From positions 52,130 to 116,129 of the forward strand of contig WPDH01000366.1 in NCBI GenBank assembly GCA_019137255.1: a stretch of DNA of 64,000 nucleotides, in the 5' to 3' direction. How positions within the stretch are numbered: the first letter of the stretch is position 1; each line of letters opens with the position of its first letter. Position numbers and translations under genes: made by a program. Below, piece after piece: positions 1 to 12,347 of this stretch. Source of the stretch: Corinectria fuckeliana (Eukaryota; Ascomycota; Sordariomycetes; Hypocreales; Nectriaceae). The notes beneath the pieces were generated by a model that was not told where the DNA came from, made no database searches, and worked only from the letters and a program-made list of their open reading frames with translations.

Positions 1-1403
1 CCGACCTCCCTTATCACTACTAACATATAGGTAGGCAGTTTCTCTTGTTCATTTATATGTCCTTGCGAATGCCCGCAAGCTTGGCCTACATCCAGTGCAT
101 GTGCGAGAGGAGGGAGCGGCGAGTGCTAGTGTTGCTGTTGCACCTGAAGCTGCTCATAATGGAGCCCACGCCATCGATCTGGGCGCCCTCGGAGAGCGGA
201 GAGCTGGTGGGATCTTGCGGGAACATGATCTACTGAAACACCAACAGGGACAGGTCAAACTCCCTTCTCACTATTAATCCAGCTATTTAGTCAGTATTCT
301 CTCCTAATCCGTTCAACCCTGCCACCCTAGCCAACCCTGCAGGCCGTTCAGCAAGTTCAAATCGGCCAACCAGTTCAGCAAGTTCAGCCCGTTCGACTGC
401 ATTAAGGTTGTGCTAGACACAAGGATTTTCCCCAAGGTAGAGGACAACTGCAGCAAACGTGAAAAGAACTCCGACGGATGTGAGAGGGCTTAAGCAACTT
501 CTAGTTTGACAATGACTTTAGAACCAACTCGATGGCTTCTAAACTGGTGTTGTGGTCAACACCCAAGTTTGACACTTGGTCGGCGATCTACCCTGTGGCT
601 AAACGCCATCTCTGCGTTATGGGGGACCGAACTCGTGTCTTCTCTTATTCCTAGGTTTCAACCCTTGTCCTACGAATTACTACACAAAAATTTGGAGGAG
701 GAGGGTGATGACTCCGACCAGTCAGACGAAAACGATGACTCCGGGGGGGAATCGAGAGATTGAAAGGAGGACCCGACATTGGAGACTGCTGCCAGAGAGG
801 GTAGACTGGGACACCTGCAGCATCGGCCGGAGCACCCTCTCCTATCCCCCTCTCAGTACACACCTGATGAGGAAATTGACTCGACAAACGATGACTGGGA
901 AGCTCGACAGTTGGGGGCCCCGCGTGACCAAGTTGACGACAAAACTTAGGTCCAGTTTCTAAGCATGATCAGAGAGTCTACCCCGCGAAGCGTTGATTGG
1001 AGGTTGTTGGAGAGATATCTCCCGAATCCAGCAGGCACTCACCCCAAGGTCATGGTTCAACTCCAAGCCTTGAAGACTGAGGTGGCTCGTCTCCGGGCCC
1101 AACTCGACAAGCAGGGAGACCCCGGTGGCAAACTTGAAACCACGGCCCGATTTCTTCATGCGATCCGCATACTTCTTGTTCTTCACGTCCTCCTTCTCCC
1201 TCGCTTCTTCCTCTTTTTCCCTAACCACTTCCTCTCGTCTCTTGGCTTCCGATTCCTGTCTACGAGCGGATGCCTCGTCCCTCGCAACTTTTGCCTCCAC
1301 GCCACGACATCTATATAATCTGGTCAGCCCGAGAACTATACTAATGCCACCCAAATCGGTCAGATGACTTACTTATTGCATTTCTCTCCTTTCAAATGTA
1401 TGG
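1..1403. other. No recognisable gene
   Basis: Only short overlapping open frames occur here and none has a domain, a splice structure or a sequence pattern I recognise. The stretch may be decayed coding or repeat DNA, because a few frames have biased composition (an acidic tail near 700-760), but that is not enough to call a gene. Confidence 0.4.
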
Positions 1404-2396
1404 ATGTTTCGTGCTTGGGGCGTATCATCTGATGTTCCGCACAGCATTGCCAATTCCCACTTCGTCGACAGTTGCGCCAACTTGAACAAGGCCGCCACAA
1501 GCGCCTTCGACGACGACGTCAGATCCGCTATCAAGGACCTCCGAGATGACAGAAACAGCACGTTCCAGAGACTCAAGGCAGTAGAGGATGCTGGTTACCC
1601 TGACAAGATGAACGCCAAATTTTACGATAAAGCCGTCAGATCCTTGTGGCCGAAAATCACGGACCTAGTCAAAAAGGAAATAACCCGCATCGCAAACCCG
1701 GACGGAGACGGGACTGGAAAGGCAAAGTTGACCCGCCAGAAGGGGTGGGAGCGAAAAGCAAATCGGGAACGCAGCTTCTTGACCAGACAACATATCCGAA
1801 ACATTGCAGAACGGACAACTTATCGGCGTCAAAATGTGATCAGGCTCTGCACTTAGTACCTGACAGATGGTACGGAAGATGTTCTTGACGTTCCTAAGAT
1901 ATCTACGCCCAAGGAGCACATGTGGAAGCCTACCATTGACCTTTTCACAGCACTCCAGTCAACTGTATTCAAGAAAGTTGCCATGTTCCAGGCAACTGGT
2001 AGTCGAACATACCTGAAGCATGTAATTGCTCGGGTGGACGAAGTTCGGGACAAGACCAAGAGGCAGAATATATGAACGCCGCTGGACAATATAGGTACAC
2101 CCGTCCTGCTAGCTACTGGGGTTTTTATTTCTCACTCCACAAGACAGTCTATGGTTACTCTATAATTCCATTGGATGCCACTGCAACCTATGAAACCGAA
2201 CGATAAAATGACTCTCACATGGGAGAACAACGTCGACGCTATAGTGGACAGTACCATCGCATTCCATCAAGACGGAAGCTTTCCTCCACCTAAGGAGTTT
2301 GGGAAGCTAGTTGCATCACATAGCGATGCCAACATCCCCATTCAGATGCTAAAAGCAGATACTGCTCGCTTCAAGGACATGATCGATTTTCAATAG
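1404..2396 (+). pseudogene. Unrecognised coding remnant, broken frames
   Basis: A frame opens with ATG at 1404 and runs 150 codons. Its first 110 residues look like real protein, with alternating acidic/basic helices around VRSAIKDLRDDRN and KFYDKAVRSLWPKI. A coding-like segment in another frame follows at about 1861-2074 (contains EHMWKPTIDLFTALQ and TYLKHVIARVDEVRDK). A third, at 2175-2396, contains WENNVDAIVDSTIAFHQDGS and ends in TAG. Composition and phrasing suggest one former gene of about 300 residues, cut by frame changes or unrecognised introns. I do not recognise the family. It sits among other fragments at the window edge, so a decayed accessory gene is the likeliest reading. An intact gene with several introns cannot be excluded. 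Confidence 0.35.
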
Positions 2397-2660
2397 GCCA
2401 TTGTCTGTGTGGCTGCTCTTTCTGGTGCTGCTGGAGCACCCGAACTCCTGCCTGACCGTCAGAGAAGAGGGACGTGCTCCCCCTCGACCTGGCTGTTGCG
2501 GCACTATCCTCAGGCCTATCATTTCCCTTTTGTCCACTACTTCAAGGATACTTTTCGATCCAAACGCTACGCATGGCCTGTAACCATCTTCAACGTCAAT
2601 TTAAACTCTCCTCAACAATGCTTGGAACAGTAAGCTGGGGGCGTAGGACTTGGCCCTGGA

Positions 2661-3047
2661 TCATGTCGTTTGGCTGGTATCTGAGGTGAACAAGGAAACC
2701 CAATGATGACTAGACCTAGGGGATATCAGGACTGCTTCGGCAGCCGCCATAGTCCTGCCCCTGCCGGCACGGCCGAGTTTTTGCATCAAGTCGGTTAGGG
2801 AGTATGACTCACGCAGTACCACAACAGTCACTACAGTTACTCGGTATAAGCCAACCTTGCCCCATGCAGTTCCCAGCTCACCCTTCACCACACCATTGGC
2901 ATCCACTTCTTCAGTCTCCAAGGCCTCTTCGACCCTGGCATATACTACTTGGTCCATAATCAGCAGTTCAAGATGCGTCCTAGACGAGAACATCACAGAC
3001 TCACATTTTGAACAAAAGTCCCCTTCCCCTTCTCTTCTCATGGACAA
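2661..3047 (-). pseudogene. Possible RecQ-type helicase fragment
   Basis: The minus-strand frame of 128 residues contains YSLTDLMQKLGRAGRG followed by AEAVLI. This resembles motif VI of superfamily-2 RecQ-like helicases (QxxGRAGR, then a strand such as AVLL). The preceding residues do not clearly show motifs IV and V and no ATPase half is visible nearby, so at most this is a C-terminal scrap. RecQ-like helicase fragments are common in fungal subtelomeric and accessory DNA. That is family knowledge; nothing here proves a telomeric position. A chance match is possible. Confidence 0.3.
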
Positions 3048-3130
3048 CGGCCCGTTGCTTCCAGTGCCACGCTACTTCATGCCAACTGGCAGTCCACCAC
3101 GGTCAGACCATTCTGGAGCCGTGTAGCATG

Positions 3131-4677
3131 TGCTCTCAGAGACTGGGGCATTATGGTGCGGTGGGAGCTGTGAGGTAGGCAGGCTATCATACGTCTCATC
3201 ACCACCACAAACCTCAGCTCTCTCTCTCCGTGTTTCTCTGTTTTATCTCTACTTCACTTCATAGTCTCCTTCACACTCACACATTCATCGCATGCATACC
3301 CCATGCCGGCTGCACGTTTCCCGTCACAGCTGTTGCTTGCCAACGCACCTCATGACACCCTCCCACGCACCTCCATCGGCCGCCCGACGCGTCGTGCGTC
3401 TCTTGCCCCCGCTCTCGTCCCTCCGTCTCACGTCAGACCTTTAAATCCTGCCCTCCTCGCAGCCCTTGGCCCCGTTGCTGAGCCCGTCCGCTGCCGTCGC
3501 GTTGTTTCCCGCTGGCTCTCTGGTGTTCCCCCTCCTGAGGCGCTGCTGAATCCAAGGAGAACACTCGCGGGAGCTTGACAGCAATAGTCACGCCGAGGCT
3601 CACGTGCGTCATGGCATCAGAGTCGGCGTGGCATTCTCCGGCCTAGACTTGCGTGTGAACCTCCCACATATGCCTCAAAGCAAGGCTGCCAGCCCCCTGG
3701 ACGGGGAAAAGAGAAGCAGGTTCCGTTTCCATCCCACCGTGCCAAGTCCAACCAACTGTCTTGCATATACTGAAAGTCCAGGTTCCTTCCCAGTTCAGTT
3801 CCGGCTAGCATTCATTTTCGTCGCGGCCGCTGCCAAATGACCGACCTCTTGATAAGCACTTGCCAGGGAAGGCCCCGGTTCCGAGGCTGTCTGGGGTGGG
3901 TTCCCAGTAGGGCTGACGCGAGCAAGCCTTGTAAAGGTTGGGAGGGACAGAAAGAAAAGGCCAAGAGGGTTTCCGTAGTCTCGGACTGCAGACGGAGGGA
4001 CACCAAAGTACTAGCCAGGATGTAAGAAAGCGGATTTCCATCAAGTCACATATGACCAAATCCAAGTTAGTCCTGCCTTGTCGGCATCTTGGAACACAAC
4101 TGCTGACTTCTTCTCAGCCTTTTCACAGGCTTGGACTTTGGTTGGCTCCAGCCTCAAATATCTCACACGACTGACCAGATCAACAACCACTTGGCACCAG
4201 GGGCGAACGTTCCGACAGGGCAAAAACCGGATTGAGTAAGAATCATCGTTTCATCATGGGTCGAAACATCGACAAATATGTGCAGCAGATATGACATGAC
4301 ATACACCTGCACTTCCTGAGCTTCGATCCCCTTCGTTTCCGCAGCCTCATAGCTAACCAACGGCTTATATCCAGGGGTATTGTGTATCGAAAGGCGTGAA
4401 ATGCAAAGGAAAAATGTTAAAAAGAAAAAAACACACAAGGAAACCGTTTGGAAGCAATAACCGCAGCCCCGGAAGAAACGAAGACAAACCCCCGTGTGCT
4501 CCCCGTGTAAATGCCCCGCCTCGTCACATCAGAACGTCATGATACATGCATGGTCCAGCCGCCCGGACCACAATGTAAATCCATGGTCAGGTACCGAGTC
4601 CTGTATCACGTTTTCTCTCACCGAGATCAACTTGCGAACTGATCCGATTGTGGCCAGCTTGCGGATCGTCTCCCTCT
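3131..4677. other. Intergenic, no gene seen
   Basis: Short frames overlap on both strands without domain signals. The part nearest 4677 is the expected 3' flank of the minus-strand gene that ends at 4678. I see no RNA gene or repeat worth naming. Confidence 0.4.
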
Positions 4678-5616
4678 TCATCGCATCTCCTCGGGCCGTA
4701 CCGTTGCTCCGTAGAACCCGCCACCGTGGCTGCCACCAGAGGCTTCGCACGCCAGACAAACGCCGCCGCCGTAGACTCGAGTGTGCCTCGTCCAGCCAGC
4801 ACCGCCGCCGTCGAGAACGCCAATGATCTCTCCCTTGACGCCGATCTCCGTGGCCCCCGCGCCCGGTGGGGCCGGTGGTAGCAACGGGCTTGTGGGTGGG
4901 TAGGAGCTGGGCGAGAATGTGAGATCGGCAGGATCCGATGCGCCGGGCGACGTGTGAGGGATGGGGACGCCAATGGGCAGCGTCTTATTGTAAGAGCGCC
5001 GATGAGGAATCGACGGCGATGACGCGCTCGAGGGCAAGACAGAACTCGTCGTCGACGACATGTAGTCAGGGTTGGGCTGACGCATGAAGCTGTCGTCGCC
5101 TGGCCGCGGCCGCGCTTCAAACGTGAAGACGGCGTTGCTTAGCTCAGGAGGCGTCAGAGGCAGTGCAGGAGGCGGCCGCGACATGACGGGCCTGGGCATT
5201 GAACCGCCACCACCGATGGCTGTGCCGGTCCAATTCGGGTCGATGGCCAGCTTCTTGCCGATCGACTTCTTGTCTCTGAAGCCCTCGACGGTGACGCCTC
5301 CCTCGGCGCGCGTCATGGGCACGCGGTCCTTCTCGTCCATGGCCCAGACAGGCCTCGGGTTCTGCGGTTGATAGCTGTGATGGGGCAGGATGCTGGTCCT
5401 AGTGGGGATGGGCCTGTCAGCGCCGCGAAGCCGTCGCAACCATAGGTACAGGCGAGCTGCGCAATAACGGGCGATGATGAAGAGGGCGAATACGGCCAGG
5501 CCTGACTGGAGCGTCGCCAGCGCGGGCGGCAGCGAGCTGAAGTAGTCGCGAGTTGCTGTCGTCGAGGTGGTGACGGGTGTAAGTTGCACCACGCCGCCTC
5601 GATTTGTGACAGGCAT
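4678..5616 (-). CDS. Single-pass membrane protein, fungal, unknown function
   Basis: A single-exon frame of about 312 residues. I start it at the ATG at 5616 (MPVTNRGG); the open frame continues nine codons upstream but without another ATG. One hydrophobic segment at about residues 31-50 (LAVFALFIIARYC) is followed by a basic LWLRRLRG stretch, suggesting a signal anchor with a cytosolic C-terminal region. The middle is rich in Pro/Ser and looks disordered. The C-terminus is glycine-rich and cysteine-containing (YGGGVCLACEASGG, GGGFYG, VRPEE), and I recall this kind of ending in uncharacterised proteins of related fungi. No enzymatic motif is visible. It stands alone: the next gene upstream is almost 7 kb away. 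Function unknown. Confidence 0.75.
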   Translation of the reverse strand: MPVTNRGGVVQLTPVTTSTTATRDYFSSLPPALATLQSGLAVFALFIIARYCAARLYLWLRRLRGADRPIPTRTSILPHHSYQPQNPRPVWAMDEKDRVPMTRAEGGVTVEGFRDKKSIGKKLAIDPNWTGTAIGGGGSMPRPVMSRPPPALPLTPPELSNAVFTFEARPRPGDDSFMRQPNPDYMSSTTSSVLPSSASSPSIPHRRSYNKTLPIGVPIPHTSPGASDPADLTFSPSSYPPTSPLLPPAPPGAGATEIGVKGEIIGVLDGGGAGWTRHTRVYGGGVCLACEASGGSHGGGFYGATVRPEEMR

Positions 5617-6673
5617 GATGGCGACTGGTTGTTGGAAGCTCAAATTGGCGCCGTCAGCGGGGCCACCTGAAGGTCACTCTACTTCTGCGGTCAGACGGTA
5701 CTTCTGGGGTGATGCCTGCCCTCCGCGACACAGATCCTCGTATGCGTGTGGTAGGGCGGAGCCAAGAAGGTCAAGAAGGCTGGGCTGGGCCGGGCTGAAC
5801 AAGGTTGTCGGGGACCTGAGACGGCGTCGTCTCAGCGTTCTGGAAGATGCCGATGATGTCGACGTCAGAACCGAGGGCAATAAGCTGAGGGGAGAATGGT
5901 GAGCGACCGTCTTCCCATCATACAGTCAAATGACTTTGCGGGTCCATAGAGAGTGAGGGTGAGAGTGAGACAGAAAGAGAGGCGAGGCGAGTTGGCTTCG
6001 AGGAGGAGATGGCCGCAACGAAGCCCCCAAAGGACAATATCGATGCAGCATACGTCTCTGGCTGGCGGAGTCCGACTTACATCAGAAAGAGTGGCCGTCG
6101 GATTTAGTTACGGGGAACGGAAACGGGGTGGCTTTTCGTTGCGAAGGTGTTGGGTCGGAGAGTATATTTCTTGAGCATCACTGATGAGGATTGAAGACTT
6201 TCTGGCGACAGAATGCTCGGAGGTCAAGGCAAAGTCTGATAAAAGAGTCCGAGACTGGGTCGGGCACACAGAGCTTATATGACTATAGCGAACCGAGTGA
6301 GGGTAGGTTGAGAAGCATCGGATGTTGAGACCAGGACCACGACATGAGTCGAGCCAAGCGCAGGACATCGCTAGATGGATGTATGGGGCGAATTGGAGGA
6401 TAACAAGACACCCCCTATCCACACCTTTCCGCCAGCCAGTTCGGTCTAGGTTGGGCTGTTGGACCGTTCACGAAGAAGAGCAAGGACGGCCTTCAGACAG
6501 CCTCTTTTTGGGGGCCCGCCAATCGAAGGCAGCTGTGGCTTTGGCTCCGTTGCACTCACTCCAGGACGTTTAACTTTTAGGAGTGGCTCTCCCAAGGCCC
6601 AAGGGTGGAGCTGTGAAGGATGGATTGGGGGCACGGGATACCAGGGTTCGACATTGGCGGACTCTGAATTGAC

Positions 6674-6696
6674 ATGGGATGGGATGGGATGGGATG
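6674..6696. repeat. GGGAT tandem repeat
   Basis: Four tandem copies of a 5-base GGGAT unit. Probably replication slippage; no function inferred. Confidence 0.9.
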
Positions 6697-7240
6697 CCAG
6701 CGGCCCATGTCCATGCTCATGGCCATGGCCGTGTTCCCAGAAGGAGACCAGGACAGGATCCCATGGCCCATGCAGTCAGACTGTGGTGATTCGCGTCACA
6801 TACGCAGACGTGATGCCGGAAGCCCTCGAACTGTCAGCAGGGGCACGAAACGTCGACCGCGACAAGCAGGCTGGAAATGGTGCAGTTGGACGAGAGGCAG
6901 GAAGGGAGTTTTAGTGTGTGTGGGTTGCGACGGCGAGGCAGTGCAAGCTGGACGAAGCCGTGGGCCGAACCACTGTACATCCGTGCAATGTAGTCATCGC
7001 AGCGCAAATATTGGCGTGATTGGCCTTCACTCGACTCGAATGAACCATTGAATCAGTGGATTGGGGGGTGGGACGAAGGAATGGCTTCAAACGTGCTCGC
7101 TCTGAACACAACAAGAGCTGGGGAAGGGGTGGTTTTCGTGAGTTGTGGTGCATCAAAGTCTGCTCTGCTCTGGTACCACGTCGCGACTTGCGGCAACCGG
7201 AAAAGATCGAGACCCCTGTTTTCAGCCCGGAACGTCAACA

Positions 7241-7270
7241 GGAAGCGTCAGGAAGCGTCAGGAAGCGTCT
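7241..7270. repeat. 10-bp tandem repeat, three copies
   Basis: The unit GGAAGCGTCA occurs three times head to tail; the last copy ends in T instead of A. A short minisatellite in non-coding DNA. Confidence 0.9.
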
Positions 7271-8940
7271 GGAGAGGGTGGCGCCCCACGATCGCACTGC
7301 AATCTGCTTCGAGCCCCGGCAGGCGACCCATCCTCTGCAGAGGGGCGAGGGGTTCCCGGGCCCAGCCTGATCTAGTGAGGGGAGTGACGCCAGAGCCACA
7401 GCTAGCAGCGAGCTTTTCAGCTGAGGTGAGCCCTACTCTAGCGACGCCATGGGCGAGACCCCCGGGCCCTGTCGAGCTTGTTCGCAGACTGGGCTAGTTT
7501 CAGGCCGGCCATTGGCTAAGTCACCGGCGGGACGGGACAAGATGGGATCCATCGGACCAAGCCAAAGACTGATTGATGCCTCTCTCCTCCGGCTTTGCTG
7601 CTCGAGGCTTGAGCTCGCTTTCGAGGCCAGGCCGGGGACGTTGATACTTGCCAGGTCTTGGCATGACATGCGACTTTGAACAGTGGCTTGCCACTCAAAG
7701 GAAACAATCGGCCGAGATGACGTCGGGCTCTGCGAGCGAAAAAGAGTAGGCCTAGATGAGATGTGACGAGACGAGACGAGACGAGTGCGATACATAGGGA
7801 AAGGTAGGGTGGTATGTATCTTGGTACCAGGGCGAAACCCGCATCGTGGGAAGAAACCCGTTACCGATCCCCTGCTTACGCTAAGGAAAGGAAGTAGCAG
7901 GTACTTACTTCGTAGTACAAGCAGCTCTCTCGTCAATTCTGCTGCTTGTTCAGCCAGCCAGGATTGGGGACGCTTAGGCGTTTAGGACTTGAGGGGGCGT
8001 GGGTGTGGTGCGTTCAATGTTGAGATAGCGGCTGCCGTTCACTAATCCCAGCTTTTCTTCCGGCGGAAGCCAGCTGAGCTTCCAAATCTAGGCCTTCCAT
8101 CTGGAGTCTGGAGCTCGGGAGTCGGGTCTGGAGTCTAGCCCAGCAAGCTAGGCTTCTGGAGTGTCCGAAGAATGCATCTGGCTAGTAGGTAAGTAGGTGT
8201 TGCAAGAACTTGCTCTTTGGCCTTGGTCTGGCCTCCCCGCGCATGGGGTTTTTCTTCTTCTTTACTCTGTTGGTCCGGTCCCGGTCGGTCCTGTAAGTTT
8301 GTGCGCCACAGCGCCACAGCGCCAACTGCGGGAATGTCCTAGCAGAGCGCCTGAGGCAGGCGTGCGAAGTAGGCGTACGAAGTAGTAGGCGTGGACCGTA
8401 GTAGGAGGTCCGTCCTTGAAGGTGGGAGGGGAGAGAGAGCTCGGGAAGGGCCCAGCTGAGCCGGACTTTCTGCGGCCCGTGATTGGCGAAGAGGAGGGCG
8501 CTCTATACCGGATCGGGGGTTGGGCCCTGCCAGGGAAGACTGCCAGGCAAAATGAAAAGATGCCTGGGGTGAGGAAGAAATGTCGACGTCGACGCAGTGT
8601 CGGGTTGGAGTGGATGAGTTACGAATACGAATAGCAATGGCCGAGTTGACAAGGAAATGCTCGACTCTTCCTCAACACCCTCTCCAGTAACCCCCCATCC
8701 GCATGAATATGTAAAGCAACCAATGCAACCATGGCGCCGCAGGGTTTCCGTGTCAACATCTTGCCTTCGCTGGCCGTTGGAGCCTCCCCAGCGTCTCGGT
8801 AGCGAATCACACGCCGACGATCGGCGACTGCGGCAACCTTGCTCAGCTGGAACTTTTTGACCCTGCCAAAGCCTCCAATCCCTATTCTGGTGGGTGGCAA
8901 CGGCAGACGCCGGGGTCATCGTCCAACAAGTTCTACTAGC

Positions 8941-8969
<29 letters not shown>
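8941..8969. repeat. (CT)n microsatellite
   Basis: An uninterrupted CT run of about 14 units. Pyrimidine runs of this kind are frequent in fungal promoters and leaders. Here no gene lies close enough to connect it to. Confidence 0.95.
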
Positions 8970-8972
<3 letters not shown>

Positions 8973-10281
8973 GTTGTGAGTTGTGACAAGGTTACGGAGC
9001 ACGGAAAGGGAAGCAGAAGCAGAAGATACATACAGTAATGATACGTGGTCCGGACACTGCAGGGGGGGGACCCTATGACCCCGTATTTATCCTGCCCTTT
9101 TTGCCCTTCTAGAAACACGAAGCAGGGTCGCCCGCTCGGCAGAATGAGGATTTACCTTCTCCACTCCCAGGCAAAGGCCGCGATGATGAATGCTGATGGT
9201 GTTGCCGCTGCGCCCCCATTGCAACGCAATCTCTTTGCCCGGGGGGACTCGTCCAGAACGATACGGCAGTACAAAGTACGAAGCACGGCCCACGCTATTA
9301 GTACAGGCATACTACATGTACGGTCATGCAAGTACGAGGTACAGTAGCATCCGGACCTGGCTTGGACCCTAGTAGTACCCTCGAGAGCGAGCTACCCTGG
9401 AGCCCAAGCCCTTTGATTTCTCGCAAGGTGCCGCCGAACCAGCCTAAACAAAATTCAACATCGTCCGATGGTCCCTTCTTTTCAGCTCAGATGGGATGCA
9501 GCAGTGCCGTGACGCCATCGTCGCCTCCCGCATGTGCACTGCAGGACATGCAGGATTCTCACTCGCGGCTTTTCTTGATTGATAATTGCGGTGTTATGGT
9601 GCTGATGGCGTCCAATCCGAAGTGCAGTGGGGCGTGATAAAAAGTGTATCAAGTTGGTGGACAGAGAGGGTTGCAGTGACGCTACTCATGCAGAACGACC
9701 CTCCATCTCACACCCATCTCGTTTTTTTCCGTATCCTTCTCTTTCTCTTCCCTCTTATTACGAGGCTTATTATTCAACAAAGGACTCAATTATACCCATG
9801 TTATTTTGTTCCTGGCATGAAGCAGGCTGGCTACCGTGCTACAACTCTTAACTGCAACTGTAAACGCGAGTTTCAGAGCCACAAGAACCTGCACCACACA
9901 ACCTACTTACCTAGGCACGCACCTACTAGACCTACCTAGGTACATAAGGTAGATAGGTAGTACGCATCTAATCTAAGCTACGGTCGGCCCGTGGGACTCT
10001 TTGCCAACCAACCAGTTTTTACGCTGTTAATCCCCTTCCTCCCCCTCACTGTCTTCGGTCTCCTCGGCCACATTGACCCCATCGTCATCATCACTTGCAA
10101 GGTCTCATCCTTGCCCCGACTTCGCGTTATATCCTACGAATTCGTTCGTTCATCCGGATCCCCGGGGTCGAAAGTCCTACACGCCCCCCCTCCCCCGTCC
10201 GTTAGTGGCACAAAACTGGAAACATGAAGCGGGCAGCATCCTCTTCAGCCTTACGAGCCCGCCCCTCACCACCCCGGTCAG

Positions 10282-10513
10282 CCCCCCNNCCCCCCCCCCC
10301 CCCCCCCCTGGTCACATGCGACTCCTCACCTCGTTGCGTCAGCACCCCATGTTTATCTCTACCGACCTCCTCGTCCCAAATCCAACCTCCCAACACTGTC
10401 AAGTTCTCCGTACGAAGTACTCTGCAGACCAACAAACCCGAACCCCCCCTCCCCCCCCCCCCCCCCCCTCCCCCCCCCTCCCCCCCCNNCCCACCCCCCC
10501 CCCCCCCCCCCCC
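10282..10513. repeat. Two poly-C tracts containing N gaps
   Basis: C homopolymers at about 10282-10308 and 10443-10513 each contain NN (10288-10289 and 10488-10489). The pattern suggests unresolved homopolymers or assembly joins. Proline-only translations through them are artefacts. The minus strand has G-runs that could form a G-quadruplex, but the true length is uncertain. Confidence 0.85.
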
Positions 10514-10724
10514 GTGCCCGTATCTTCAACCTCTCTTACACACAAAACACCTCTCCCCACCCCTGCTATCCGAACCGCCCGCCCCAACCTCGTGGTTTGA
10601 ACGCTGATGGGGTCGTCAGCAAGCCCACGCTCCAAAGCCCCATTCCTAAATCGAGCCTGCTTAGGATGATCGGGATAGGAGGGGGTGGAGGGGGCGGAGA
10701 GGCGGAGAGGTGGGGAGGTGTCCG

Positions 10725-10752
10725 GTGAGCCATCGTGAGCCATCGTGAGCCA
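10725..10752. repeat. GTGAGCCATC tandem repeat
   Basis: Nearly three head-to-tail copies of a 10-base unit in non-coding DNA. No function inferred. Confidence 0.85.
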
Positions 10753-12347
10753 CTCGAAACCCCAGAGTCGGTCCATCGCTCTCCAGCGTGCTTCAGGCCG
10801 GCCTGGATAGCTTCGGCGGTATTGCTCCGCGCCGAGTCGCCGCCCGCTTCCAAGTTCCGCTTCCAAGTTCCGCATCTGCTTCCGCTTCCGCTTCTATTTC
10901 GGCCATGGCTTGGTGCTTTGCGCAAGTGTCTACGACGCCGTGTCGCCACAGTCGCCGTCAACAACCACTGCGCCTCATCCAACCGGCGTCCAAGCTTTTG
11001 TCAATTCCGTCAAACTTCTGTTCCCAGTCCTACGTGTCCGAAATCTCCTTCGGCCAAATACCAGGCATCAACGGCCAACCAACGCCGTCCGATCTCCTTT
11101 CCAACCCAGGCCAAGGCTGCCGCAACAAGCGCCAACAACCACACCAGCGCCAGCGCCAGCGCCAACGCCAACGCCAATGCCAATATTTCCCAAGGTGACC
11201 AACGCCAGTGCTCGAGAGAACCACCCCCCCCAGCCAGCCTCATTGCCCAAGCCAGGTAAAAAATGGACGAATTGTGCGCCGTCTTCTTGACCCTTCGCTA
11301 CGTCACCGCCTTCCAAGCTCGCTTCTGCCGCGTCCACATGACGAGATACGGCCACATATGATCTGAGATGAGATCGTGCATTTGCCCCCGGAGCCTCAAC
11401 GCTGTCGTATCCACACGTGGAGATGGCAGATGCGTTTCCGCCCCCCGCTCTCCATCTTCCCTCTTCGGAAAACGCCATCCCGTTCAGCTCCTCCACTGTC
11501 AATATTGGCTTCGATTCATCCGAACGGCGCGGCTGACTCAGACCGCTCATGATTCATTCGGCAAGCGCCAGTCCAAGGACTATTTGACATCCTCTACTTG
11601 GCATCTCTGGCCAGTAACGAAACGGACAAAGGACCATCGCCTAGCCAGCGTCCCGTTGGCCGATATGGCCGGCCCATGGCTTGGCCCACCATCCATCCCT
11701 CTTCGGACACGAGATGCCCGCTTCCTTCTGGCCGTTCGTTGCTCGCGCTTCTGTGGACCCAGCAACTCGTGCTATCTTGCAATCTGGGCGCCGAAGGCTC
11801 AGGCAGGTATAGGTACTTCCTTGTCCGGCTCGCTCCGGCTGGCTGACTCCCAAACACGTTTCCCCAGTGTCACAACATCACTACATTACGTAGCCCAGAG
11901 ACTCAGCAGACTGCCATCACGGGAACGCCCATCGTCATCCCGCCTGACCCGGATAGAGCCTCGAGTGTCTCACCGCTTAGTGTAATAAGCTGCACGGCCT
12001 CGCTTGTCCAGTCTAGGATGCCACTGCCCGCGTCAAGTCCTGCCCGAGTGCGCCCGTTCAGTGCACGTTTCCCTCATAGGTTACACAAGCTTCACATAGA
12101 CCAGATGATTTGGCTGACTGAATGGCTGCATGGCTCACCTAATCCCTCGGTGTTTTCCAACCGCAGGCAAGAACAGGAGAGGGAAAAAAAACATTGAATT
12201 TCGTAAACAGTTGTCTGGCGCTCGAGTCGTCACAGCGCTGTAGCTAATACACCTCAGACCATATAATACTTTACTTCCCAGACAGCTAGCCACCTTGCCC
12301 GCCTAAACCCATGCTCCCCCACTCTTCCACTCTCCCAATAAGACTAC

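Larger units (their letters stand above)
5617..12347. other. Long gene-free region upstream of the membrane-protein gene
   Basis: About 6.7 kb without a convincing coding region on either strand. Open frames of up to 175 codons exist (for example near 10.07-10.6, 10.74-11.26 and 11.37-11.99 kb) but they are low-complexity or GC-driven and overlap in several frames. The region holds simple repeats at 6674-6696, 7241-7270, 8941-8969, 10725-10752 and about 11136-11180, and C-tracts with Ns at 10282-10513. It could contain a long 5' leader, a non-coding transcript or large regulatory sequences for the flanking genes. None can be shown from sequence alone. Confidence 0.5.

Noticed and set aside
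10073..10607. Proline-rich open frames across the C-tracts
   Set aside because: They depend on homopolymers containing Ns and have no start context or domain.
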